From Thermoplasmata archaeon (GTDB taxonomy: Archaea > Thermoplasmatota > Thermoplasmata > Thermoplasmatales > Thermoplasmataceae), in the NCBI GenBank assembly GCA_021819225.1, contig JAKARU010000004.1:1134-22956 (forward strand): 21,823 nucleotides of DNA, in the 5' to 3' direction. A program made the translations under genes and the position numbers. Of this stretch, positions 6,689-13,845 are shown one piece after another. The notes beneath the pieces were generated by a model. It searched no databases. It was given only the letters and a program-made list of their open reading frames with translations, and was not told where the DNA came from. How positions within the stretch are numbered: position 1 is the stretch's first letter; each line of letters opens with the position of its first letter.

Positions 6689-8271
6689 GCGTATCTCCTC
6701 CTCTTCTCGATGTTTGCAAGTTCATCTATCACCTTCTTTCCGGATTCGAAATTCTCCATGTACCCTTTCTTGACCATGTCCATGAAATCATCACCTCCAG
6801 GAAGTGATGCGACAGCACTTTCATTCAGTAGCCTCATATCGTATGCGAAATCCTGTATGCGGTCTGTCACGGAACCCATAGAAGGATCTATCAGGAATAA
6901 CCTGCCATCCCTGAGAATTATGTTATTCATTGTCAGGTCTCCATGGCACAGACCTGATGAATGCATCTTTCCCACTATCCTCCCAAGCTCCTGTGCTATT
7001 GAAGAATCGCTGATTCTTGCGAATCCTATGTTCGTTCCCCTTATGTCCTCCATCATGAATGATGCTTTATCCATGTTCAGGGAAAACAGATCCGGAACAG
7101 GTATTCCTGCTTTCTTCATCCTGTTGAGCATGGTTATTTCCCTCTTCATGCGTGCCACCCGTATCATCGTATCCATCGCTGGGATCCTGTATCCCTTCGG
7201 AACCCTCTCCTTCTCGATTGCATCAAAGCCGTGGAACTCTGTCCTCCGTATTCGTGATTCAGCCCCCCTGTCTGTGTAAATGGTCTCGTCAACCTTAACC
7301 CATGATGCATATGCCTGGTCTATCCTGAAGAATTGATCGATCCCGGTATCCTCCATATCATCTGGACCCCTTGCAAGATATGTTAGCAGCCCTGCCTGCC
7401 CGATCATTGCCCCATTATCCATGCAGTATCTGTCTGGCGTCTCAAATACCTCTATTCCTGCCTCTCCTGCCATGACCTGGATCATTTCCCTGAGCCTCCT
7501 GTTCCGGGCTACTCCTCCTGCAAGGAGAATGGACTTCTTTCCGGTGGTAAATATTGCTCTTTCAAGTGTTTCCACAAGCATTGAAAATGCATATTCCTGT
7601 ACGCTCATGCACACATCTTCAGGCCTTTCCCCCTTCTTCAGGAAACCGGCAGCGGCAGTATACATCCCTGAAAATGCGGTATCCATCCCCCTTACCGTAT
7701 ATGGCATATCAAGCAGTTTTCCCCCCCTAAGCGCCATGGCCTCAACCTCCGGTCCTCCAGGGAATGGAAAACCCATGAGCCTTGCGATCTTGTCCAGCAA
7801 ATTCCCGATGCCAATGTCCAGGGTTTCTCCGAATACCCGGTAATGTCCATTCCTGTATGCAATTATCTGCGTATTTCCACCTGAAACATAGAGCATTACA
7901 GGATCGTTGCAACCTGTTTCCCGCCTTCCTATCTCTATATGGCCGAGAGGGTGGTTCACTCCAACTATGGGAATCCTGTACTTTATCGCCATGGCCCTTG
8001 CTGCAGTTGCAACTATCTTCAGTGATGGGGGCAGCCCCGGACCACGTGAAAAACTGACAAGCCCGATTTCATCTGGCTTTATGCTGGCTTCGGAGATTGC
8101 CTGAGTTATGACATCCACGATGTTTGCAAAATGAAAGTCGGCCGCTTCCCTTGGATTTATCCCTCCTTCCTCCGGCCGGTACGTCTTTGAAACAAGCGAA
8201 TATATCTTCCTTTCATCCAGAATGGAAGCGCTTACTGTATGAGCTGTACCTTCCAGCCCCAGAACGTACAT
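6685..8271 (-). CDS. Kae1-Bud32 fusion: tRNA t6A threonylcarbamoyltransferase and KEOPS kinase/ATPase
   Basis: 528 residues, fused as in many euryarchaea. The Kae1 half (about 1-320) transfers threonylcarbamoyl to A37 of ANN-decoding tRNAs; it shows the metal ligands in NHPLGHIEIGR (His107, His111), VSGGNTQ (129-135), GIGNLLDKIAR, GGPEVE and AGGVARNRRL (251-260), with Asp285 in DNGAMI. The Bud32 half (about 335-528) is an atypical RIO-like kinase/ATPase: IEKERVPKGYR (352-362, Lys354 the likely ATP-binding lysine), the catalytic loop HGDLTMNN (443-450) and a metal site written IDPS (461-464) where DFG is expected; the Asp is kept, Phe and Gly are not. The first catalytic-loop residues are intact, so activity is likely. 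It lies 36 nt after the glycosyltransferase and overlaps rdgB. Confidence 0.94.
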   Translation of the reverse strand: MYVLGLEGTAHTVSASILDERKIYSLVSKTYRPEEGGINPREAADFHFANIVDVITQAISEASIKPDEIGLVSFSRGPGLPPSLKIVATAARAMAIKYRIPIVGVNHPLGHIEIGRRETGCNDPVMLYVSGGNTQIIAYRNGHYRVFGETLDIGIGNLLDKIARLMGFPFPGGPEVEAMALRGGKLLDMPYTVRGMDTAFSGMYTAAAGFLKKGERPEDVCMSVQEYAFSMLVETLERAIFTTGKKSILLAGGVARNRRLREMIQVMAGEAGIEVFETPDRYCMDNGAMIGQAGLLTYLARGPDDMEDTGIDQFFRIDQAYASWVKVDETIYTDRGAESRIRRTEFHGFDAIEKERVPKGYRIPAMDTMIRVARMKREITMLNRMKKAGIPVPDLFSLNMDKASFMMEDIRGTNIGFARISDSSIAQELGRIVGKMHSSGLCHGDLTMNNIILRDGRLFLIDPSMGSVTDRIQDFAYDMRLLNESAVASLPGGDDFMDMVKKGYMENFESGKKVIDELANIEKRRRYA

Positions 8272-8307
8272 GCTTTCCTGTATATGGATTTCGGAAATAA
8301 TGTTTTA

Positions 8308-9531
8308 TCATGGCTTCCTGAATGAGAACATGGCGTATATGGATGTCATGAAAAGAATGGCAGCACCAATTGACCCATAGGCAACCAGCTTCAATCTTTC
8401 CTTCACAGACCTCTCAACAACTGTTGTGAGGAATATGAATGATGAGAATGTTGATACAAGCGATGTCAGGGTGTATGTCCTGAAGTATGGATTCAGGAAG
8501 ATGTGCGTGAAACCGTGGTTTATAAAGACAAGTGGATCGCCAATAATGAATCCACGGTGTGCCGTAATGTCCAGGAAGGTTATCCCCCTGAAGACCAGCA
8601 CTATCAGGAACAGCACCGGAATTGAGAAGGTTAACATCTGTTCTATTGCATAGAATTTATTGGATTTTCTGAATGTTCCATTCCTGATGTTGGTGAAAAA
8701 GGTCCTCCATGCAGTTCTTGACCATCTTAAATTCTGCCTCGTGAATGCCTTCAGATCCTTCTTTGGCATTGTGACAACGTGTGCATCAAAGGCCTTTGAT
8801 GCACGGTATCCCTGCCTTATCACATAGGATGTGAGAGACGTATCATCCCCGCCACCATAGTATGGTATCTCGCCATTGATCTTGAAATTCCTGAATTCCC
8901 CTAATGTGACGTAATCCCTTATCACATCGGACCTGTATGAGGCAAAACTCCCGTCGATCAGCATGACGTTTCCGAATCGGCTCATTGCCCTCTGTATTGT
9001 TTCCTTTGACCTTTCCAGGAATTCCGACGCATAGGAAACCATCCTTCCATCTGATGTGTCCATGAATATATTAGACCCCACTCCACCGGTCTTCATGCTG
9101 TATTCCTTCAGGATGTGCGAAACTGCATCATCTGCTGGAACCGTGTCGGCATCCATGAAAATCACAATTCTTGACTTCACCCTCTCCATCCCCATGGCCA
9201 GGGAACTCCTCTTCCCCTCCCTCTTCTGCTTCAGGATGAATTCAGCCCCGTGTTTCTCACTGATTGATCTGTAAGGGCTTTCAGTTCCGTCTGAGACAAC
9301 TATGACATGCCCTACCTGCCTGGAAACCGCCGTGAGGGCAATTTCAAACATTTCCGGGCTGTCATTGTATACAGGAATTACTGCAGTCACGTCCACTGCT
9401 GCCAGATGTTCCTTTTCATCATTCGACTTCCCTGGCTTCCTTGAGAGGAAGCTGTTCATTATGTAATATAATATGGATATCAGGGACGATAAGGTGCCCA
9501 CGAAAATCAGGATGATAAAATCAAGATGCAT
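8308..9531 (-). CDS. Membrane GT2 glycosyltransferase (processive, cellulose/hyaluronan-synthase-like)
   Basis: 407 residues. The layout is N-terminal membrane helix (about 4-27), cytoplasmic GT-A domain, then three C-terminal hydrophobic segments (about 302-320, 354-371 and 383-402). Catalytic signatures of inverting family 2 enzymes are all present: AVIPVYNDSPE (50-60), VVSDGT (78-83), the metal-binding DAD in FMDADT (125-130), the catalytic-base region YYGGGDD (224-230) and QNLRW (266-270), the Q..RW motif of processive synthases. The sugar donor and product cannot be told; an exopolysaccharide, glycolipid or N-glycan role are all possible in a wall-less acidophile. A TATATTTATG box ends 20 nt before the ATG, suggesting a leaderless message that may continue into Kae1-Bud32. 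Confidence 0.85.
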   Translation of the reverse strand: MHLDFIILIFVGTLSSLISILYYIMNSFLSRKPGKSNDEKEHLAAVDVTAVIPVYNDSPEMFEIALTAVSRQVGHVIVVSDGTESPYRSISEKHGAEFILKQKREGKRSSLAMGMERVKSRIVIFMDADTVPADDAVSHILKEYSMKTGGVGSNIFMDTSDGRMVSYASEFLERSKETIQRAMSRFGNVMLIDGSFASYRSDVIRDYVTLGEFRNFKINGEIPYYGGGDDTSLTSYVIRQGYRASKAFDAHVVTMPKKDLKAFTRQNLRWSRTAWRTFFTNIRNGTFRKSNKFYAIEQMLTFSIPVLFLIVLVFRGITFLDITAHRGFIIGDPLVFINHGFTHIFLNPYFRTYTLTSLVSTFSSFIFLTTVVERSVKERLKLVAYGSIGAAILFMTSIYAMFSFRKP

Positions 9532-9550
9532 GTATCAGCATTCTTATCCG

Positions 9551-9560
9551 CATAAATATA
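9551..9560 (-). promoter_or_regulatory. TATA box of the glycosyltransferase gene
   Basis: On the minus strand TATATTTATG lies 20-29 nt upstream of ATG 9531, so transcription would begin at or very near the start codon. The same 10 bases occur before the pirin gene (10540-10531), suggesting a shared promoter type. Confidence 0.5.
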
Positions 9561-9585
9561 ATATTGGTTCACATGTTTGGTACAG

Positions 9586-9602
9586 TGTATCTGACTGATA
9601 CA
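9586..9602 (-). terminator. small hairpin just after the pirin gene
   Basis: TGTATC and GATACA form a perfect 6-bp stem around TGACT, starting 2 nt beyond the pirin stop codon. There is no run of T after it, so it may be a weak 3'-end structure or an upstream element of the glycosyltransferase promoter. Confidence 0.3.
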
Positions 9603-9604
9603 TC

Positions 9605-10507
9605 CTACTGAATGACCAATGGCTCACGTGATCTGACGAACCTGCCGCTGTTCAGGTCAGATATTGCCTCGTTTATCTCCTCTCTCGTTGCCATTACGAT
9701 GGGGCCATACCACTCTATGTTCTCCCCGGTTGGCTTCCCTCCTATTATGATCAGGTCACTTTCATTTGCCATTCCCTGTACAGCGAATGAATCGCCGCTC
9801 ACTGAGAGTGAAAATGAGTTTCTCTCACCGAGCACATGATCCTTCCCTATTCTTGCAGAGCCTGAAAAACAGAATACAACAACCCTCTTCCCCTCATATC
9901 CGCGCAGATGGAATTCATCACCTGAACCTATCTTCATGTGAATGTATGAAACGCCCTGATAGTTTGTCGATTCATATGGCCCGGTTGCATCTTCCACACT
10001 CCCTGAGACAACTCTTACCTGAGTGAGATTCCCCTTCCTTATCTCGGGTATGCTCGATGACTTGTGATAGGCATAGGCCGGGGTTGACATCTTCCTTGCA
10101 TGCGGTATGTTTATCCAGAGCTGGACCCCGAGGACTTCCTGTGAAAGGATCTTCCCATCCCCATTCCTGGACGGTCCCGGCATCTCCTGGTGGTATATGC
10201 CACTACCGGCGCTCATACTCTGGACGTCACCGGGAAATATCCTCCCACTGTTCCCGTTGCTGTCTTCATGATCAGTTACTCCCCTGATCTGGTATGTGAG
10301 TGTCTCAATTCCCCTGTGGGGATGCCATGGAAATCCTGCCTCATATTCCGCTGGATTCCCCGATCCAAAATAGTCCATGAGAAGGAATGGATCTGTTCTC
10401 GGAAAGGTGTATTTCCCACCGAAAACCCTGAAAAGCCTCACCCCTGCTCCATCTGATGTATATCCGCCACGAATTTCAGTTTCTATTATTTTCTCATTCA
10501 ACGACAT
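9605..10507 (-). CDS. Pirin-family bicupin protein
   Basis: 300 residues from ATG 10507. Two stacked cupin barrels; pirins bind a metal and some have quercetin 2,3-dioxygenase activity, though the physiological role in archaea is unknown. Metal ligands are visible in the N-terminal barrel: FPWHPHRGIET (two His) and GSGIYHQEMP (His and Glu), with GDVQSMSAGSG between, the standard pirin signature. The C-terminal barrel includes VQLWINIPHARKM and ends near NSGRFV. A TTG 13 codons upstream keeps the frame open, but a TTATATTTAT box at 10541-10532 sits 25-34 nt before ATG 10507, so the message is most likely leaderless from that ATG. It stands alone between two promoters. Confidence 0.9.
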   Translation of the reverse strand: MSLNEKIIETEIRGGYTSDGAGVRLFRVFGGKYTFPRTDPFLLMDYFGSGNPAEYEAGFPWHPHRGIETLTYQIRGVTDHEDSNGNSGRIFPGDVQSMSAGSGIYHQEMPGPSRNGDGKILSQEVLGVQLWINIPHARKMSTPAYAYHKSSSIPEIRKGNLTQVRVVSGSVEDATGPYESTNYQGVSYIHMKIGSGDEFHLRGYEGKRVVVFCFSGSARIGKDHVLGERNSFSLSVSGDSFAVQGMANESDLIIIGGKPTGENIEWYGPIVMATREEINEAISDLNSGRFVRSREPLVIQ

Positions 10508-10531
10508 AGGTATTGGATTTCCTTTATGTTC

Positions 10532-10541
10532 ATAAATATAA
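10532..10541 (-). promoter_or_regulatory. TATA box of the pirin gene
   Basis: TTATATTTAT on the minus strand, 25-34 nt before ATG 10507. This is the canonical archaeal distance for a leaderless transcript and argues against the in-frame TTG that lies inside the box region. Confidence 0.5.
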
Positions 10542-10549
10542 CTCAATGA

Positions 10550-10870
10550 TGTACTGTTTTAAGGAGGATGAAACTGCATTTCCCGGAACCAGTAATCCAG
10601 GTATGAATGAACTGTATAATGCATCTGAATGGTAAATCATTCGATCCTGATTGAGTCGGTAAAGGCTACCTCTGTTATCCTGCACTTTTCTATGGAGGTC
10701 GATCGATGCAACTTCCATGAGACCTGCGTGGAACGACCTCTCCCTGTATGCACCCCTGTCGATGCATCAGGTTTGCTCTCCTCCCCTATAACCATATAAA
10801 TTATCATCACCCATATACAATGCAGGCAGGGTGACTGAGCAGGATGAATATCCGTGAAACATGCCTATTG
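10550..10870. other. intergenic region without a recognisable gene
   Basis: About 320 bases between pirin and rps6e. Short frames exist on the minus strand: one starts at 10718, and another reads SWKLHRSTSIEKC and then TEVAFTDSIRIE before a stop. Neither has a start signal or a family I recognise. An AT-rich CCATATAAATT near 10790 could be a further promoter. No tRNA-like cloverleaf or clear small RNA was found by eye. Confidence 0.3.
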
Positions 10871-10872
10871 AT

Positions 10873-10923
10873 AAATTTATAAGCCTTTCTTGTATTCCCT
10901 AAAAATCTAACCTTAAAGGGGGA
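10873..10923 (+). promoter_or_regulatory. promoter and ribosome-binding site of the rps6e-aif2g operon
   Basis: AAATTTATAAG (10873-10883) is a good archaeal TATA box; transcription would begin near 10905. The short leader contains AAAGGGGGA (10915-10923), a strong ribosome-binding site 8 nt before ATG 10932, unlike the leaderless metabolic genes next door. Confidence 0.6.
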
Positions 10924-10931
10924 TTGTATAA

Positions 10932-11333
10932 ATGGCTGGAGGAAATTCAGTAGCAATAATTGCGGATAAGAAGACAGGAAAAACCTATAAGAAAGAGGTA
11001 AAACCAGAAAATTTAAGCCTTCTCAATGGGAGAAGGATCGGCGAGGAGATAGATGGAATATTCTTTGAACTCCCGGGGTATAAACTCAGGATCACGGGAG
11101 GCTCATCCATTGACGGTTTTCCCATGAAACCAGACCTTGCGCTCCCTGGCAAGAAGAGGATACTCATAAGGTACAGGGAAGGCCAGAGGGCAAAGGATGG
11201 AATCAGGAGAAGGGTTACATTCAGGGGATCCGTGATAGGCCCGGATATATCACAGCTTAACTTCGTGATAACACAATATGGGCCCGCACCGCTTGAAACC
11301 CCTGGAACTCAGGCAGAGGAAAAGAAAGAATGA
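10932..11333 (+). CDS. rps6e: 30S ribosomal protein S6e
   Basis: 133 residues, a normal archaeal S6e length. Small-subunit ribosomal protein shared by archaea and eukaryotes. Family landmarks: SVAIIADKKTGKTYKKEV (7-24), LLNGRRIGEEIDG (30-42), the diagnostic GYKLRITGGSSIDGFPMKP (49-67), then the basic RRRVTFRGSVIGPDISQLN (91-109). The usual GGSD..GFPM appears as GGSSIDGFPM. The short acidic and Lys-rich tail ends in EEKKE; the eukaryotic phosphorylated tail is absent, as expected. The gene overlaps the aIF2 gamma start by 4 nt (ATGA), the usual archaeal rps6e-aif2g pair, and has its own TATA box and strong ribosome-binding site. Confidence 0.94.
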   Translation: MAGGNSVAIIADKKTGKTYKKEVKPENLSLLNGRRIGEEIDGIFFELPGYKLRITGGSSIDGFPMKPDLALPGKKRILIRYREGQRAKDGIRRRVTFRGSVIGPDISQLNFVITQYGPAPLETPGTQAEEKKE

Positions 11334-12556
11334 GTTCGAGTCTTCCCCAGCCAACAGTCAACATAGGCATGGTTGGCCATGTAGATCACGGAAAGAGCAC
11401 CCTTACAAAGGCACTTACAGGACGCAAGACAGATATACACTCAGAGGAGATCAAAAGGGGGATCTCAATCAAGCTTGGATATGCTGACACTCCAGTATAC
11501 ATATGTGAGAATGGGGAGAAGATATATTCAAATAAGCCGGTAGGGGATAATTGCAGGCTCAGCAGGGTCATCTCATTTGTTGATGCCCCCGGGCACGAGA
11601 CTCTCATGGCCACGATGCTTTCAGGGTCATCAATAATGGATGGGGCGCTCCTGGTAATTGCAGCAAACGAGAAATGCCCCCAGCCACAGACCAGGGAGCA
11701 CCTTACCGCCATAGAAATAATGGGAATCAGGAACATCATAGTGATCCAGAACAAGATTGATCTTGTTACAAGGGAAAGGGCAATTGAAAGTTATAACGAA
11801 ATCAAGAATTTCCTGAAGGGGAGCGTTGCAGAGAACGCACCTGTAATTCCTGTAAGCGCCTATCATAACAAGAATATTGACAAGGTGTTTGAGGCAATAG
11901 AGGAATTCATTCCAACGCCTGTCAGGGACAGGGATTCCGATCCCCTCATGTACATAGCAAGGTCCTTTGACGTTAACAAGCCTGGTGCTTCTCCTGAGAC
12001 TCTCAAGGGAGGAGTCCTTGGCGGTTCACTTGTAAAGGGAATGCTGACCATAGGCCAGGAGATAGAGATAATACCAGGGATCCAGCAGACAAAGGGAAAC
12101 AAGAATGTGTGGGAAAACGTGATCACTGAAATCACGTCATTAATGGCCGGGTCAAGCTCATATGATACCATAGTTCCAGGAGGTCTTTCTGCTGTTGGGA
12201 CAAAGCTTGATCCATTTCTTACCAAGAATGACCTTCTTACGGGGAGAATTCTGGGGAAGGTTGGAAAGGTGCCCCCTATGGCGACCACGGTTGAGGTGGA
12301 GACACATCTTTTGAACAGGGTTGTAGGCTTTGAGGATGAAATGACTGTTGAGCCAATAAAGAGCAGGGAATACCTTATGCTTACATTCGGTACATCAAAT
12401 ACGCTTGGCATGGCAACTAACGTGAGGGATGGGGTCGTCGAGATATCCCTGAGATATCCAGTTGCCGTCCAGAATGACGAGAGGATATCCATTGGAAGAA
12501 AGATAACAAACAGGTGGAGACTTATCGGCTACGGTAACGTTAAGTCTTTCGCATAG
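11330..12556 (+). CDS. eif2g: Translation initiation factor aIF2 subunit gamma
   Basis: 408 residues. The GTPase core of aIF2, which with alpha and beta subunits brings Met-tRNAi to the small ribosomal subunit. Visible: G1 GHVDHGKS (16-23), switch 1 around EEIKRGISIKLGYAD (39-53), G3 VDAPGHE (84-90), G4 QNKIDL (140-145) and G5 PVSAYHNKN, then two beta-barrel domains with GGVLGGSLVKGML and the C-terminal RISIGRKI and WRLIGYG. Archaeal homologues usually carry a Cys-rich zinc knuckle between switch 1 and G3; here that stretch reads YICENGEKIYSNKP then VGDNCRLSRV, with only two isolated cysteines, so the knuckle has been lost or reshaped. It is coupled to rps6e by a 4-nt overlap; its 3' end overlaps the convergent glycosylase gene by 28 bp. 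Confidence 0.95.
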   Translation: MSSSLPQPTVNIGMVGHVDHGKSTLTKALTGRKTDIHSEEIKRGISIKLGYADTPVYICENGEKIYSNKPVGDNCRLSRVISFVDAPGHETLMATMLSGSSIMDGALLVIAANEKCPQPQTREHLTAIEIMGIRNIIVIQNKIDLVTRERAIESYNEIKNFLKGSVAENAPVIPVSAYHNKNIDKVFEAIEEFIPTPVRDRDSDPLMYIARSFDVNKPGASPETLKGGVLGGSLVKGMLTIGQEIEIIPGIQQTKGNKNVWENVITEITSLMAGSSSYDTIVPGGLSAVGTKLDPFLTKNDLLTGRILGKVGKVPPMATTVEVETHLLNRVVGFEDEMTVEPIKSREYLMLTFGTSNTLGMATNVRDGVVEISLRYPVAVQNDERISIGRKITNRWRLIGYGNVKSFA

Positions 12557-13179
12557 TCGCATTCAGCCATGATGGGACACGTGTTGCAGGTCGGTTTTGT
12601 CCTGCAGAAATCCTTTCCTAGGTTCACGAGGGCACCATGAAAATTGTTCAATTCACTGATTGACATTGAATCTTCAATATCATCCTTCAGCTTTTGAGGC
12701 ATGGATGTCCCGTCATCTGTGATTCCAGTTCTGGAGAAAATTCTCAGCGTATACTTGTCAACGACAAATTTCTTCCGTCCCAGTGCATAGATCATTATGC
12801 TTTCTCCCGTCTCCCGGCCAACCCCTTTCAACGAGAGGAGAAACCTGGAAAGATCTTGGTCAGGCATTTTCTTCAAGCCCTCAAGGCCTCCGTGATCTTC
12901 AATATTACGGGCCACTGAGATAAGCCTTTCTGTCTTTTGATTGTAGAATCCAGATGGCCTGATTGCCATCCTTATTCGTTCTGGATCCTGACTTATTATG
13001 TCACTCAATGAAAATACACTTATTTTCTTAAGATTCAGAATTGCCTTCTCCACATTTGACCATGAAGTGTTCTGAGTAAGTATCGCACCGATTACGACCT
13101 CCTCGGGGGTTTCAGCTGGCCACCAGTGAAGATCCCCATAGTGTTTATTCAGTAAATCACTCAGTCTCCTGAAATCCAT
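12529..13179 (-). CDS. Endonuclease III-like HhH-GPD DNA glycosylase with 4Fe-4S cluster
   Basis: 216 residues. Base-excision repair glycosylase of the Nth/MutY/MIG superfamily. Evidence: WWPAETPEEVVIGAILTQNTSWSNVEKAI (around 19-47), the helix-hairpin-helix LKGVGRETGES (117-127), the catalytic Asp in FVVDKYTLRI (Asp141), and four cluster cysteines at 192, 198, 201 and 207. Bifunctional endonuclease III has a catalytic Lys in GVGRKTA; here that position is Glu (GVGRETG), so the enzyme is probably a monofunctional glycosylase, perhaps acting on mismatched or deaminated bases, rather than a true AP lyase. The substrate cannot be told. It overlaps aIF2 gamma tail to tail by 28 bp and is divergent from hta. 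Confidence 0.88.
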   Translation of the reverse strand: MDFRRLSDLLNKHYGDLHWWPAETPEEVVIGAILTQNTSWSNVEKAILNLKKISVFSLSDIISQDPERIRMAIRPSGFYNQKTERLISVARNIEDHGGLEGLKKMPDQDLSRFLLSLKGVGRETGESIMIYALGRKKFVVDKYTLRIFSRTGITDDGTSMPQKLKDDIEDSMSISELNNFHGALVNLGKDFCRTKPTCNTCPIMAECDYAKDLTLP

Positions 13180-13215
13180 GAGATCACATGTTAACCGGCA
13201 GATAAATCTATTTCC

Positions 13216-13227
13216 ATTTCATGAAAT
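13216..13227. repeat. 12-bp palindrome between the glycosylase and HTa genes
   Basis: ATTTCATGAAAT is perfectly self-complementary and lies about 37 nt upstream of the glycosylase start, inside the divergent regulatory region. It shares the ATTTCAT/ATGAAAT half-site with the palindrome before the ABC operon at 15617-15638. AT-rich palindromes can arise by chance. Confidence 0.3.
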
Positions 13228-13292
13228 TTTTATCATTAATGTAGTATATCAGGGAACTCAACGGAATTCATTATAAATAAAATAGTGAACAA

Positions 13293-13304
13293 AAATATTT
13301 TAAT
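13293..13304 (+). promoter_or_regulatory. TATA box of hta
   Basis: AAATATTTTAAT lies 30-41 nt before ATG 13334, predicting a transcript start near 13325 and a leader of only a few bases. The surrounding 80 bases are very AT-rich, as expected of a strongly expressed gene. Confidence 0.5.
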
Positions 13305-13333
13305 AGTAGTATGTACATATAGAATTGATAAAA

Positions 13334-13603
13334 ATGGTTGGCATAAGCGAATTGTCAAAGGAAGTCTCCAAGACAACCGGAACGACACAGAAAGTTGCCA
13401 GAGAGGTTATAAAGGCTTTTCTGGACAAAATAGTGGATGAGGCAGACAAGAAACAGAAAATAAACCTCGCCGGGTTCGGTATCTTTGAGAGGAAGACCCA
13501 GAAAGCAAGAAGCGCCAAAAACCCGCAGACAAGAAAGGAAATAAAAGTCCCCCAGAAGGAGAAGTTTGTTTTCAGACCTTCAAGCAAAATAAAATACAAG
13601 TGA
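13334..13603 (+). CDS. hta: HTa, HU-like chromatin protein of Thermoplasmatales
   Basis: 89 residues from ATG 13334; an in-frame TTG at 13325 is not needed. An HU/IHF-fold dimeric DNA-binding protein that replaces archaeal histones in Thermoplasmatales and coats and protects the chromosome. It shows the HU layout: helix-turn-helix dimer core (GISELSKEVSKTTGTTQKVA, 3-22; VIKAFLDKIVDEA, 25-37), the INLAGFGIFERKTQ beta sheet (43-56) and the DNA-clasping arm AKNPQTRKEIKVP (61-73) with Pro64 at the intercalating position, ending FVFRPSSKIKYK. The match to my memory of Thermoplasma acidophilum HTa is very close and is the main taxonomic marker here. HTa is held to have come from bacteria by gene transfer. 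Confidence 0.95.
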   Translation: MVGISELSKEVSKTTGTTQKVAREVIKAFLDKIVDEADKKQKINLAGFGIFERKTQKARSAKNPQTRKEIKVPQKEKFVFRPSSKIKYK

Positions 13604-13638
13604 TCTTTTCGCAACCATGTGTTAATTCACCTGGTAAA

Positions 13639-13651
13639 TTTTTATTTTTTT
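13639..13651 (+). terminator. T-rich terminator of hta
   Basis: TTTTTATTTTTTT begins about 36 nt after the hta stop. Runs of T on the coding strand are the usual archaeal termination signal. No strong hairpin precedes it. Confidence 0.5.
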
Positions 13652-13759
13652 AGATTAAACCTTAACTCCACGTTTTTTGTGTAATAGTAGGAACGGATTC
13701 TCATCTTTCAATCTCCATGAAACACCAGATTAGTGGAGTTTATTCTCTATTGCGATAGG

Positions 13760-13786
13760 TCCTGAATCCAAGAATTTTTACCACCA
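13760..13786 (+). repeat. left terminal inverted repeat of the IS1634-type element
   Basis: Begins TCCTGAATCC and ends TTTTTACCACCA. It pairs with the complement of 15383-15408 over TCCTGAA and TTTTACCACCA with a diverged centre. Confidence 0.65.
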
Positions 13787-13845
13787 TTGAACTCTGATTT
13801 GTGGCCTTATCCTAGATTCATGAACAAGAGAAACGTTAATTTGTA

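Noticed and set aside
6620..7279. Long open frame antisense to Kae1-Bud32 (219 codons)
   Set aside because: The opposite strand carries an unmistakable Kae1-Bud32 gene with all motifs; the antisense translation has no recognisable domain or start signal.
10590..10660. C/D-box guide RNA before rps6e
   Set aside because: CTGA-like boxes occur, but a proper TGATGA box with correct spacing is lacking.
10530..10718. 62-codon minus-strand frame upstream of pirin
   Set aside because: It runs through the pirin promoter, has no start signal and matches no family.
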